Origin: a virus
Reading direction: 5' to 3' (one strand)
Virus record (IMG/VR): IMGVR_UViG_3300047510_002126
Location: 1-24,481 of that record
Length of the DNA stretch: 24,481 nucleotides
Both the position numbers and the translations under genes were made by a program. Within the stretch, counting starts at the first letter, position 1. Every line of letters begins with the position of its first letter. A model generated the notes under the pieces. That model made no database searches. It was given only the letters and a program-made list of their open reading frames with translations, and was not told the DNA's origin. Shown piece by piece: positions 15,325 through 22,671 of the stretch.

Positions 15325-18300
15325 TACAGTTACATCGTTAAGTTACGCAAACACATTTGGTGAGTGGGTTGTTGCGACTAATAGTCTTATTAGAGAGAAT
15401 AATGATCTTGCGGCAAATGATTATGTTAAAAGCACAGGTACACTTTACCTAAATGAAACTACACAAAACTCTCTTCAATCAAACGGAACTGTAATCATAC
15501 AGAAAGAACTGCTTGTACAAGGTACAGGTTCATCTGCGACAGTGCAAAATAATTTAAACGTTGGTAGTCAATTATATCTAACAAATGGTACACTAAGTTT
15601 AGTTGCATCAGGTCAAGCAAACGTTGCTGGTCAGATTAACGGGCAAGCTTCTGGTATTGGTCTGTTCATTGCAAACAATGCACATATTGGTGGCACCACA
15701 GTTTCCGCTGTTAGACTGACAACAGGAGTTTTGCAAGCAAACTCTTCCGTCAATACATCAAACGCATCGATTGTTAATACATTATTCACTAAAGATTTAC
15801 AGGCAAATTCAACAGTTAATACAGCAACCGCTTCTGTAACTGGTACCACATTTACCAATGTACTACAAGCCAACACATCAACAAACACAAGTAATGCTTC
15901 GATTGTTGGAACGACATACACCGGTATGTTACAAGCCAATACTTCTGCAACTGTTGGTACATTGCAAGCTAATACATCCACAAATACTGCTACTGCGTCC
16001 GTAACAGGCACCACATTTACTAATGTATTGCAGGCGAATACGTCAACTAACACCGCCACTGCATCTGTAACAGGTACCACATTTACCGGTGTGTTGCAAG
16101 CCAATACATCAACAAATACGGCAACAGCATCTGTAACTGGTACCACATTTACTAATGTACTTCAAGCCAATACTTCTTCAAATACCAGAACAGCTTCTGT
16201 AACAGGAACAACATTCACTGGTTCATTGCAGGCAAACACTTCTGCAATTGTTGGAACGTTACAGGCTAATACATCGACAAATACTGCCACAGCATCTGTC
16301 ACAGGCACAACATTTACGGACATTTTACAAGCGAATACGACCGCAATAGTTGGTACATTACAGGCCAACACAACTGTAATTGCACCAACATCATCCGTAT
16401 CTGGTACAACATTCACCAATGTTTTACAGGCCAATTCGACCGTCAACACAGCAACAGCATCGATAACTGGTACAACATTTACAGACACTCTACAAGCGAA
16501 TACAATTGCTATTGTAGATTCACTAAGAGCTAATGCCGCAGTAAATACGAACTCGTTACTTGCAAATACTATTACTGTCAATAACAGTATTAATGCTAAT
16601 GCTGCCGCCGGTTATTTTAATAGTCTGTCTGTTCAAGGTGGTGGATTAACAGTTGGTGGAAACTTTGTTATAACTGGTACAACTGTATATACTTCAAATA
16701 CATTCGTTCTTTCTTCAAACGTTTCATCGGCAATTTCTAGTTATTTTAATGTTGATAGAGGATCTACTGGTGTAGATGCAGCGTTCCGTTGGAATGAACC
16801 CAACAAATATTGGGACATGTTGAATGTCACATCAAACACATACTATCGTGTTTTGACAGATGAATATTTGAATGATACATTAACATCTACCAGTACAACA
16901 TCTGTTTCAACTGCAAATGCAGCCAACACACTAAACAATCTTTTAAATACAGCAAATACTTTCTTACAAACTGGTATTGCTTCTTCAGGATTATATGCAA
17001 ACGGAGCATTCTTAAGAGCTAATGCTGCATACAATTCTCAAAATACAACTGGCACATACGCAAATAATGCATATGCACAGGCAAATACAGCAACTAATAA
17101 CGCAGCTGGTGCATCACTGTATGCCAATGGTGCTTTCATACAAGCCAATGCTGCATTCTTGAGAGCTAATACACCAGATGCAATTGCAAACTCTGCTGCG
17201 CTGTATGCCAATGGTGCATTCGTTCAAGCCAATGCTGGTTATACACAGGCCAACACTGCAACCAATAACGCAGCTGGTGCTTCCTTATACGCGAACGGGG
17301 CTTTTACACAAGCTAATGCTGGTTACACACGAGCAAATACTGCAACCACCAATGCGGCGACAGCTGACAGTAAAGCAGTAACAGCTGGTTCTTATGCAAA
17401 CTCCGCATACGGACAAGCAAACACCGCTACGACCAATGCAGCAACAGCAGACTCTAAAGCTGTAACTGCTGGGTCTTATGCGAACTCAGCGTATGGTCAG
17501 GCTAATACCGCCACAACGAATGCATCTGTTGCAACCAACAATGCGGCTGGTGCATCTCTGTATGCGAACGGTGCTTTCATACAGGCAAACGCAGCATTCT
17601 TAAGAGCCAATACACCAGACGCTATAGCAAACTCTGCAGCACTCTATGCCAATGGTGCTTTTGTACAAGCTAACGCAGCTTTCACAACAGCCAATAGTGC
17701 ATTAAATGCAAGTAATCTTTCAAGTGGTACTGTTCCTCTTGCACGTTTAAGTGGTATTACAACTACACAACTGAGTACAAGTGCTGGTATTATAAACGCA
17801 CAATTACAAAATAGCACAATTTCTGGTGTCGCTTTAGGTTCAACTTTAGCTTCACATTCAGCTGGAACTTATTTGGTTGGCAGTGCTTATAATGGCAGCA
17901 CAGGTCAAACATGGTCTGTTGATGCCACCACAACGAATACTGCAAGCAAAATTGCAGCAAGAGATAGTGCTGGTGATATCTACGCAACAGTATTCAGAGG
18001 TCTTGCAACTAGTGCCAACTACGCTGACTTGGCAGAAAAATATTTGGCTGATCAAGAATACGAAGTTGGAACAGTTGTTGCTGTTGGTGGTGAAGCAGAA
18101 GTTACCGCTGGTTCATATGGAGATAGAGCAATCGGAGTAGTATCTGCTCATCCTGCTTATATGATGAACAGTGAACTGGAAGGTGGAACTTATATTGCAC
18201 TTAAAGGTAGGGTTCCAGTGAAAGTATCTGGCACTGTGCGTAAAGGACAACGCTTGGTTGCATATAACAACGGTACGGCTGTTGCAGCAGTGCCACACGC

Positions 18301-18376
18301 AAATGACGTTTTCGCAATCGCACTAGAATCGAGTGATGATACTGGAGTAAAACTAATCGAAGCAGTGATTTTATAA
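15317..18376 (+). CDS. Large repeat-rich tail-fibre protein
   Basis: The protein has 1019 residues. Residues 1-130 form an N-terminal domain (TSLSYANTFGEWVVATNSLI). Residues about 138-400 hold a 22-residue repeat (QANTSTNTATASVTGTTFTN). Residues about 405-555 are a non-repeat beta region with FRWNEPNKYWDML. Residues about 558-798 are YANGAF/QANAAF repeats. A linker (SSGTVPLARLSGITT) typical of fibre tips leads into a C-terminal domain at about residues 898-1019 (ANYADLAEKYLADQEYEVGT, GDRAIGVVSAHPAY, VRKGQRLVAY). That terminal domain is common on marine phage fibres and resembles the family of autoproteolytic fibre tips; whether it cleaves itself cannot be told. AAGG nine bases upstream supports the start. 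A receptor-binding or rod fibre is likely. Confidence 0.75.
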   Translation: MANTVTSLSYANTFGEWVVATNSLIRENNDLAANDYVKSTGTLYLNETTQNSLQSNGTVIIQKELLVQGTGSSATVQNNLNVGSQLYLTNGTLSLVASGQANVAGQINGQASGIGLFIANNAHIGGTTVSAVRLTTGVLQANSSVNTSNASIVNTLFTKDLQANSTVNTATASVTGTTFTNVLQANTSTNTSNASIVGTTYTGMLQANTSATVGTLQANTSTNTATASVTGTTFTNVLQANTSTNTATASVTGTTFTGVLQANTSTNTATASVTGTTFTNVLQANTSSNTRTASVTGTTFTGSLQANTSAIVGTLQANTSTNTATASVTGTTFTDILQANTTAIVGTLQANTTVIAPTSSVSGTTFTNVLQANSTVNTATASITGTTFTDTLQANTIAIVDSLRANAAVNTNSLLANTITVNNSINANAAAGYFNSLSVQGGGLTVGGNFVITGTTVYTSNTFVLSSNVSSAISSYFNVDRGSTGVDAAFRWNEPNKYWDMLNVTSNTYYRVLTDEYLNDTLTSTSTTSVSTANAANTLNNLLNTANTFLQTGIASSGLYANGAFLRANAAYNSQNTTGTYANNAYAQANTATNNAAGASLYANGAFIQANAAFLRANTPDAIANSAALYANGAFVQANAGYTQANTATNNAAGASLYANGAFTQANAGYTRANTATTNAATADSKAVTAGSYANSAYGQANTATTNAATADSKAVTAGSYANSAYGQANTATTNASVATNNAAGASLYANGAFIQANAAFLRANTPDAIANSAALYANGAFVQANAAFTTANSALNASNLSSGTVPLARLSGITTTQLSTSAGIINAQLQNSTISGVALGSTLASHSAGTYLVGSAYNGSTGQTWSVDATTTNTASKIAARDSAGDIYATVFRGLATSANYADLAEKYLADQEYEVGTVVAVGGEAEVTAGSYGDRAIGVVSAHPAYMMNSELEGGTYIALKGRVPVKVSGTVRKGQRLVAYNNGTAVAAVPHANDVFAIALESSDDTGVKLIEAVIL
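15729..16520 (+). repeat. 66-base coding repeats (TATASVTGTTF) in the large fibre
   Basis: A 22-residue unit (LQANTSTNTATASVTGTTFT) is repeated with exact 66-base spacing at least at 15995, 16061, 16127 and 16193, and more loosely on either side. Shorter inserts (IVGTLQAN) interrupt the register. Nucleotide copies differ mainly at third positions. These are protein-coding repeats: there are no unique spacers of the kind found in a CRISPR array. Confidence 0.85.
16996..17710 (+). repeat. YANGAF/QANAAF coding repeats in the large fibre
   Basis: Repeats of the type LYANGAFIQANAAFLRANTPD occur here several times with linkers TATNNAAGAS and NTPDAIANSA. They are of the same family as those in the 470-residue fibre gene at about 5329-5604, indicating duplication or exchange between the two fibre genes. 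Boundaries are approximate. Confidence 0.75.
17348..17515 (+). repeat. Tandem 84-base repeat, identical in protein but recoded in DNA
   Basis: Two adjacent 28-codon copies (17348-17431 and 17432-17515) encode exactly the same peptide (TNAATADSKAVTAGSYANSA, then YGQANTAT). Comparing codon by codon, 17 of 28 codons differ, all synonymously, including an AGT/TCT serine change. Part of a third, diverged copy follows from 17516. Confidence 0.9.
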
Positions 18377-18458
18377 ATTTCGAAATCCTGCGTTCCGGCC
18401 CGAAAAAAATCTCGGCGCTTCCCAGGGTCCGAAAAGTCATTTTTACTTTTTGCTTGTT
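18377..18458 (+). promoter_or_regulatory. GC-richer intergenic boundary with weak hairpins
   Basis: This is the longest gap in the window. Positions 18387-18432 are clearly richer in G and C than anything nearby (GCGTTCCGGCCCG, CTCGGCGCTTCCCAGGGTCC). CGGCCC (18396-18401) can pair with GGTCCG (18426-18431) apart from one mismatch. AAAAGT (18432-18437) can pair with ACTTTT just beyond, within a T-rich stretch. It separates the fibre genes from the radical SAM cluster, so a terminator, promoter or processing site is plausible. No standard promoter or Shine-Dalgarno sequence is visible before the ATG at 18459. Confidence 0.35.
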
Positions 18459-18989
18459 ATGATAACACTAGATGAGTTTGAAAACTTCTTGTACACAGAT
18501 TTGGTATACGAACAGAAAATAATTTCTGTTATTGATGATCAATCTAGGCAAATATTAATTGATAGTGTACATCAGTTACATGAATACTCAAACTGTACCA
18601 TAAAACTGGAACAGATGGAAAAATACAACGAAAGTATTTTCCAAAAGTGTCAAGAGTTGAAAGCAAAGTACTCGCATCCAGGTCCAATGACTTGCCATGC
18701 ATTCCTTGCTTTCAAAGGTTCTAAGAGTTTTGGTTTGCATACTGATCCAGACAATGTTATAATAGAATGTATCTTTGGTTCAAAGACACTGTATGTTGAT
18801 ACCAAAAATGATAGAAGACATGTGCTCAAACAAGGCGAATATATATTCATACCAGCCAACAAAGAACACGAAATCGTTAATGAAGAGAAATCATTGATAT
18901 TGAGTTTTGGATTTGAAAAATTTTACACTGAGAAACTTAAATTAAATTATGGAATCGATGTTCTACCTCAAAACGACAGAAACTTGTAA
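18459..18989 (+). CDS. Cupin / JmjC-like Fe(II) oxygenase-type protein
   Basis: The protein has 176 residues. The second half carries a cupin core: GLHTDPDNVIIECIFGSKTL with His94 and Asp96, then KQGEYIFIPANKEHEIV with His137. An HxD...H triad plus 'GxYIxIPxxxxH' is the pattern of JmjC/cupin_4-type Fe(II)/2-oxoglutarate oxygenases, such as those that hydroxylate ribosomal proteins. The first 75 residues are helical and charged. It is the first gene of the modification cassette, and the radical SAM gene begins within its last 41 bases, implying coupled expression. By inference it could hydroxylate a residue of the Cys/His-tailed 179-residue protein, or of another target. A non-enzymatic cupin is possible, because the 2-oxoglutarate-binding residue cannot be identified with certainty. 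ATG 18459 is chosen over TTG 18450; neither has a clear ribosome site. Confidence 0.65.
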   Translation: MITLDEFENFLYTDLVYEQKIISVIDDQSRQILIDSVHQLHEYSNCTIKLEQMEKYNESIFQKCQELKAKYSHPGPMTCHAFLAFKGSKSFGLHTDPDNVIIECIFGSKTLYVDTKNDRRHVLKQGEYIFIPANKEHEIVNEEKSLILSFGFEKFYTEKLKLNYGIDVLPQNDRNL

Positions 18990-19998
18990 TCTAGACTGTC
19001 TTCATTGTTTCACTAGTGGTTCCAAAGGCGCAAAGATATACTGGAACCATGTCAAAGTCGCTGATTGGTTACAAAGACTCTCAGAAAAAACACCATACAT
19101 AACACACGCACACTTTGAATTTCATGGTGGTGAACCATTTCTGGCAGATATTTCTTCACTTCAATACGTGTACGACAACTGCCAGAATCTATGGAAAAGC
19201 CAGAGTTGGGGCGTCACAACCAACCTAACATTCAAATTAGATCAAGAAAAAATAGACTTCATAATGGGTCCTTTGGGTGGCAGAGTTGGTACCAGTTGGG
19301 ATCCAGATATACGATTCGCAAATCCTAAACAGTATGATCTCTGGAGAAAGAATGTACAAACACTGATCGATCTAGGTGTTGTTATCAAGTTGTTTGTCAG
19401 TGTAACAAAAGGAACTATTGCAATAGAACCTATAGACTTACTTGAGTGGGTCAAGTCACTTGGTGTCACAGAACTTGCACTAGAGAGACTGACGATGAAT
19501 GGTAGTGCAAAACAAAATTTGCATATATTTCCTACAAACATCGAACAAGACCAATGGTTTCTTAAGATGCATCAACAAATTGAAAAACATGATGCGAGAG
19601 ACTGGTTTGTAAATGAATTTATGGAAACCGTATATGATAAATTCGAAACTGGATTTACAGGTGGTGGAACATTCTGTAGAGACTGTGAGGAGAAGTTATT
19701 CACCGTGAATGCTGATGGCACTGTATCGGGCTGTCCAAATTCCGCACCAGAGTTTCAGTTCGGCACGATAGACGATGACATAGATGCATTACTATCTAAT
19801 CCACAGAGATTGGAGAACATTGCGTGTGAGAGAGCAAGAGATCCTAGGTGTTATACGTGTGAGGTGTTCCAATATTGCAACAGTGATTGTCACCAGTTAG
19901 AGTGGCAAGGTGATATCTGTGGTGCACCAAAGAGTTTGATGATGGACTTGGCAAAAATAAATAAAAAACACCCAGTTTTCAACCTTCTACAGGTTTAA
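18949..19998 (+). CDS. Radical SAM/SPASM peptide-modifying enzyme (first of three)
   Basis: The protein has 349 residues. The radical SAM motif CNLDCLHC (Cys13, Cys17, Cys20) binds the SAM-reducing 4Fe-4S cluster, and HGGEPF (Gly60-Glu62) is the SAM-binding GGE motif. The C-terminal SPASM domain is textbook: Cys246-x10-G-x4-Cys262, then Cys301-x2-Cys304-x5-Cys310-x3-Cys314 and Cys324, which would hold two auxiliary 4Fe-4S clusters. This architecture is that of enzymes maturing peptides or proteins (sactipeptide, mycofactocin, PQQ and anaerobic sulfatase types). No RRE-like recognition domain is obvious; the enzyme starts only 12 residues before the first Cys. It overlaps the cupin gene by 41 bases, and the next radical SAM gene follows after one base. 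ATG 18958 is an alternative start. The target is unknown; the CHSS-tailed protein downstream is the best candidate. Confidence 0.92.
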   Translation: MESMFYLKTTETCNLDCLHCFTSGSKGAKIYWNHVKVADWLQRLSEKTPYITHAHFEFHGGEPFLADISSLQYVYDNCQNLWKSQSWGVTTNLTFKLDQEKIDFIMGPLGGRVGTSWDPDIRFANPKQYDLWRKNVQTLIDLGVVIKLFVSVTKGTIAIEPIDLLEWVKSLGVTELALERLTMNGSAKQNLHIFPTNIEQDQWFLKMHQQIEKHDARDWFVNEFMETVYDKFETGFTGGGTFCRDCEEKLFTVNADGTVSGCPNSAPEFQFGTIDDDIDALLSNPQRLENIACERARDPRCYTCEVFQYCNSDCHQLEWQGDICGAPKSLMMDLAKINKKHPVFNLLQV

Positions 19999-19999
19999 T

Positions 20000-21025
20000 G
20001 TGTTAACCAGAACAAAACCATATTCGACAGCATACGAACAGTACGGTGATCCACATAAACTTGTGGAGTTCCGTATGATGGTGCTCAATCATTGTTCTAT
20101 GGACTGTAAAGGATGTTTCTACAAGAGAACTGATAACAATTTCAACGATTTCAAAAGTTCAAGGTCTTTGGCAGAAGATATGCAATCGAATGGATATCGA
20201 TTGGAGACTTGTTATCTACTACCGACAGACATATTTGACAATAAAGATAACTACCTGTTATTCAACGATGAAGATTTCTCAGCAACAGTATCACAGTTTG
20301 CATATTTGGGTATCGCATCGACACTAGAAGATGGTTTTGATACCAAATTCTTTGATATTGTTTATGGTTTGAATGATGATATCAAGATCGAACTGCAAGT
20401 GAATCTTTTGGTGAGTAAATTGTTTGACATAAACTATCAAATGATACTCAAACACAATGTGAACCGAATCAAAAATCTATACAAAGACAGAATAGTAATT
20501 AATCTGGCAATCAATACTGGGTTTTCATTAGATACCAAAGAAAAAGATAAAATCAAATCAATGTTGAAATACCTTAGTGAAGATGGTATCGTAGAATTGA
20601 ACTTCACTTTCCTATATAACAAGGATATTTCGGAAGAAAAGAAACAAAAGATGATGAAAGATAGCATCAGAATCATTCAAGATTTTGGTGATTTCTACCA
20701 GAAAGACGATTCGTTTGTCACTAAATACAACCAACGCACATTCTTACGCAAACCATCTTTCGTTTTCGTTGGGGAACCAAACACAATATACGTCAATCCT
20801 ATAGTTCCCTTTGACGAATATGTTTACATTAAGAAAGATAGATATGTTGTTGAGTCTCCAACATACGATGGTTTTTTAAATTCTTATGGTAAAATAACTG
20901 AGATAAATACACCAGTAGTAGACGCCTGCGAATCTTGCGAACACTTGACTCACTGTATGGGTAAGTTTTACTTTGCTATATCAAATGATTTTGACTTAGG
21001 GTGTTTCTTAAATCTGAAGGAATGA
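20000..21025 (+). CDS. Divergent radical SAM protein with reduced auxiliary-cluster region (second of three)
   Basis: The protein has 341 residues. The motif CSMDCKGCFYKR gives Cys32, Cys36 and Cys39 for the SAM cluster. The GGE motif seen in its two neighbours is not recognisable; LLPTDIFDN occupies a comparable place. The C-terminus has Cys310-x2-Cys313-x5-Cys319 and Cys335, but lacks the upstream C...GxxxxC pair and the fourth close Cys of a full SPASM domain. It may bind a single auxiliary cluster (twitch-like), or may act as an inactive partner. Its central part is rich in lysine, aspartate and isoleucine and differs from the other two enzymes. The start is GTG at 20000, one base after the preceding stop; the first in-frame ATG is only about six residues before Cys32 and so is less likely. 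It lies directly upstream of the CHSS-tailed protein. Confidence 0.85.
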   Translation: MLTRTKPYSTAYEQYGDPHKLVEFRMMVLNHCSMDCKGCFYKRTDNNFNDFKSSRSLAEDMQSNGYRLETCYLLPTDIFDNKDNYLLFNDEDFSATVSQFAYLGIASTLEDGFDTKFFDIVYGLNDDIKIELQVNLLVSKLFDINYQMILKHNVNRIKNLYKDRIVINLAINTGFSLDTKEKDKIKSMLKYLSEDGIVELNFTFLYNKDISEEKKQKMMKDSIRIIQDFGDFYQKDDSFVTKYNQRTFLRKPSFVFVGEPNTIYVNPIVPFDEYVYIKKDRYVVESPTYDGFLNSYGKITEINTPVVDACESCEHLTHCMGKFYFAISNDFDLGCFLNLKE

Positions 21026-21035
21026 TGGAGAAAAA

Positions 21036-21575
21036 ATGGCAAATTCTGGTTCATTAATTACAAAACAGAGCATAGTAGACGATTACTATTCGTATATTAG
21101 GAATCCCGCATACAATGCAGTGGTTTTTTGGAGTGGAAATAATCCTGGTCCTTCCAGAATTAATACTGGCGCTCTTGGGCCAAGAGATTTTACTGCAAAT
21201 TTGGCAACAGGTAACATAACAGATACTGTCGTAACTGCAGCAACAATTGTCAATCAAGTTAGAAGTTTTGCTGCATACACAACAGCCGCAAGAAGAGCTC
21301 GTAGTGGTTATATTGTGGATAATTTTAGTCCAGATGAAGCACCATATACGATTGATGATAGAACCGATGTTTGCCGTTTAACAGACAGTTATTTAATTGG
21401 CTACACTTATGGTGGTAGTGTGAGTAATCCTGTGGGTGCAACAAACATCAATCAATTCTATACTAATATTAGATCAACTGCTCAGAATGCACAAACATCA
21501 GCAGCCGTAGTAGATTTACGTGTGTGCCACAGTTCATGTCACAGTTCATGTCACGGTTCAAGAGGAAGAAGATAA
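21036..21575 (+). CDS. Putative modification target: 179-residue protein with C-terminal CHSS-repeat tail
   Basis: The protein is not recognised as a known family. Residues 1-150 look like a compact alpha/beta phage structural protein without a signal peptide (SIVDDYYSYIRNPAYNAVVF, TAARRARSGYIVDNFSPDEA). The last 16 residues (164-179) read CHSSCHSSCHGSRGRR: three Cys spaced by three, each followed by His-x-Ser, then a basic end. Only one other Cys (about residue 112) occurs. Such a tail is both a CXXX repeat and a His-Xaa-Ser repeat, two patterns known from targets of radical SAM maturases. Its gene sits between radical SAM genes two and three, with GGAG before the ATG. It may be a virion tip decorated by the cassette. 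An unmodified metal-binding tip, like the iron-binding HxH tips of phage spikes, is an alternative. The tail is seen directly; its role is inferred. Confidence 0.75.
   Translation: MANSGSLITKQSIVDDYYSYIRNPAYNAVVFWSGNNPGPSRINTGALGPRDFTANLATGNITDTVVTAATIVNQVRSFAAYTTAARRARSGYIVDNFSPDEAPYTIDDRTDVCRLTDSYLIGYTYGGSVSNPVGATNINQFYTNIRSTAQNAQTSAAVVDLRVCHSSCHSSCHGSRGRR
21528..21551 (+). repeat. Exact tandem 12-base repeat encoding His-Ser-Ser-Cys
   Basis: CACAGTTCATGT occurs twice in a row (21528-21539 and 21540-21551), and a third, partial copy starts CACGGTTCA. The repeat encodes HSSC units of the C-terminal tail. Exact repetition in DNA, in contrast with the recoded repeats of the fibre gene, suggests recent expansion or a tail whose copy number can change. 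Confidence 0.9.
21561..21572 (+). promoter_or_regulatory. Shine-Dalgarno sequence embedded in the RGRR tail codons
   Basis: The codons for the final Arg-Gly-Arg-Arg of the CHSS-tailed protein (AGAGGAAGAAGA) contain GAGGA, placed about nine bases before the ATG at 21576. The start codon follows directly after the TAA stop. Translation of the 352-residue protein is therefore probably coupled to completion of the tail. Confidence 0.6.
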
Positions 21576-22634
21576 ATGTTTCATATTGCTAACAGAGTAT
21601 ATTTGGAATACGATTACAAATTCCATCAACAATACCCATATATTGTTGCATCAAGTAGATGGAAAGATCATCCAGTAACCATATCGAAAAGTGAACTAGT
21701 TGCTCAGGTACCAAGTTTCGAAGAACTGTTATCTGAGAGATATAATAATAACATCGAAACTTTTTGGTCAGCATTGTTATCTGAAACCAGAAAACTTGTT
21801 GTTTTCGTTGATCCGGAAACTATGGCAAAGTTGCAGTTTCAATATTGGAAAAGTATTTTCAAAGATGGTGTAAAGGCAGAAGACTTACACAAGTTACATG
21901 CCAGTTCTATAGAAAGTAACAGATTATCCAGTTACTACGCTTTAACTGGTTCATGGGACAGAGGCACAAATTCCTGGACCAAATCTAATGCATTCACCGA
22001 ATTGACCATACCAACTTTGGCAGATTCTACCAAACTGTTTAATGAAACTGTCGCATCGAATGCTATCAAATCGATGAACAAATCATCTGTCAGTATTGAA
22101 TATTTGATGGCTGATTTCTTCTATAACAATACTTCCAGTTACAAACAAGAACTACTAAAGAGAATTGAGTTTCTAACTTGGGATAACTGGTTGGATGAAC
22201 TAGAGCATTTAAAATATGAAATTATTTCTGGCAACATCGATGCTGGTAAATTAGATACATCTTTAAATATGAGTATCGGTAACATCGAAAGTGAACTGGC
22301 GAAAAGTGACTTGTTAAAATGGACTGTCGATCCAGCTTTCACCAATGATGCGGAGTATATCAAAGCAAATTATGATCCGCAAATTTTTGTTAACTGTTAC
22401 ATCAAATTAGCAGAAGTTTGGCAACATGAATATGATGACATGTCAGAACTCAGTAGACTAATTAATGAAGAACAATATGAAGAGTTGTTGAATAGAGATA
22501 TTAACAGGAACTATGGTTGTTCTTATACACGCACACGATTCTTTGAAAAATCCAATCATGTGTTTGCCACATGGTGTTATGACTTGAAGAGAAAAGGTCA
22601 AACTTCTCAGTTGTCATCATTCGTTCTACGTTGA
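21576..22634 (+). CDS. Unknown 352-residue protein of the modification cassette
   Basis: I do not recognise this protein. It begins MFHIANRVYLEYDYKFHQQY and has a predominantly helical second half (LDELEHLKYEIISGNIDAGK, YIKLAEVWQHEYDDMSELSR). It has only three Cys (about residues 272, 317 and 332), not arranged as a cluster site, and no SAM, cupin, ATP-grasp or protease motif that I can identify. No membrane segment or signal peptide is seen. It starts immediately after the stop of the CHSS-tailed protein with a strong ribosome site, and is followed by a small hairpin gap and the third radical SAM gene. The tight coupling suggests a partner, chaperone or recognition protein for the tail, or a further modifying enzyme of unknown type. 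Confidence 0.75.
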   Translation: MFHIANRVYLEYDYKFHQQYPYIVASSRWKDHPVTISKSELVAQVPSFEELLSERYNNNIETFWSALLSETRKLVVFVDPETMAKLQFQYWKSIFKDGVKAEDLHKLHASSIESNRLSSYYALTGSWDRGTNSWTKSNAFTELTIPTLADSTKLFNETVASNAIKSMNKSSVSIEYLMADFFYNNTSSYKQELLKRIEFLTWDNWLDELEHLKYEIISGNIDAGKLDTSLNMSIGNIESELAKSDLLKWTVDPAFTNDAEYIKANYDPQIFVNCYIKLAEVWQHEYDDMSELSRLINEEQYEELLNRDINRNYGCSYTRTRFFEKSNHVFATWCYDLKRKGQTSQLSSFVLR

Positions 22635-22637
22635 TGT

Positions 22638-22661
22638 AACACTTAATTTTTCGTGAGTGTT
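22638..22661 (+). other. Intergenic hairpin before the third radical SAM gene
   Basis: AACACTTA (22638-22645) pairs with TGAGTGTT (22654-22661), giving eight pairs including one G-T wobble, around an eight-base loop ATTTTTCG. It ends ten bases before ATG 22672. No T tract follows, so a simple terminator is unlikely; an RNA stability or translation-control element is possible. A GTG start at 22657 would lie inside the stem, which favours the ATG. Confidence 0.45.
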
Positions 22662-22671
22662 TAATTATAAT

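Noticed and set aside
15729-16520. Regular 66-base periodicity as a possible CRISPR array
   Set aside because: The repeats are translated in frame, diverge at third positions and have no unique spacers; no cas gene is nearby.
15631-16581. Long open frames on the - strand (171 and 139 codons) opposite the fibre repeats
   Set aside because: They are the mirror translation of the 66-base coding repeats, low in complexity (repeated VVPVTDAVAVFVDVLAC), without ribosome sites, and opposite a clear structural gene.
15317-18376. Diversity-generating retroelement acting on the fibre
   Set aside because: No reverse transcriptase gene and no template/variable repeat pair with adenine-specific differences can be seen; repeat differences are synonymous.
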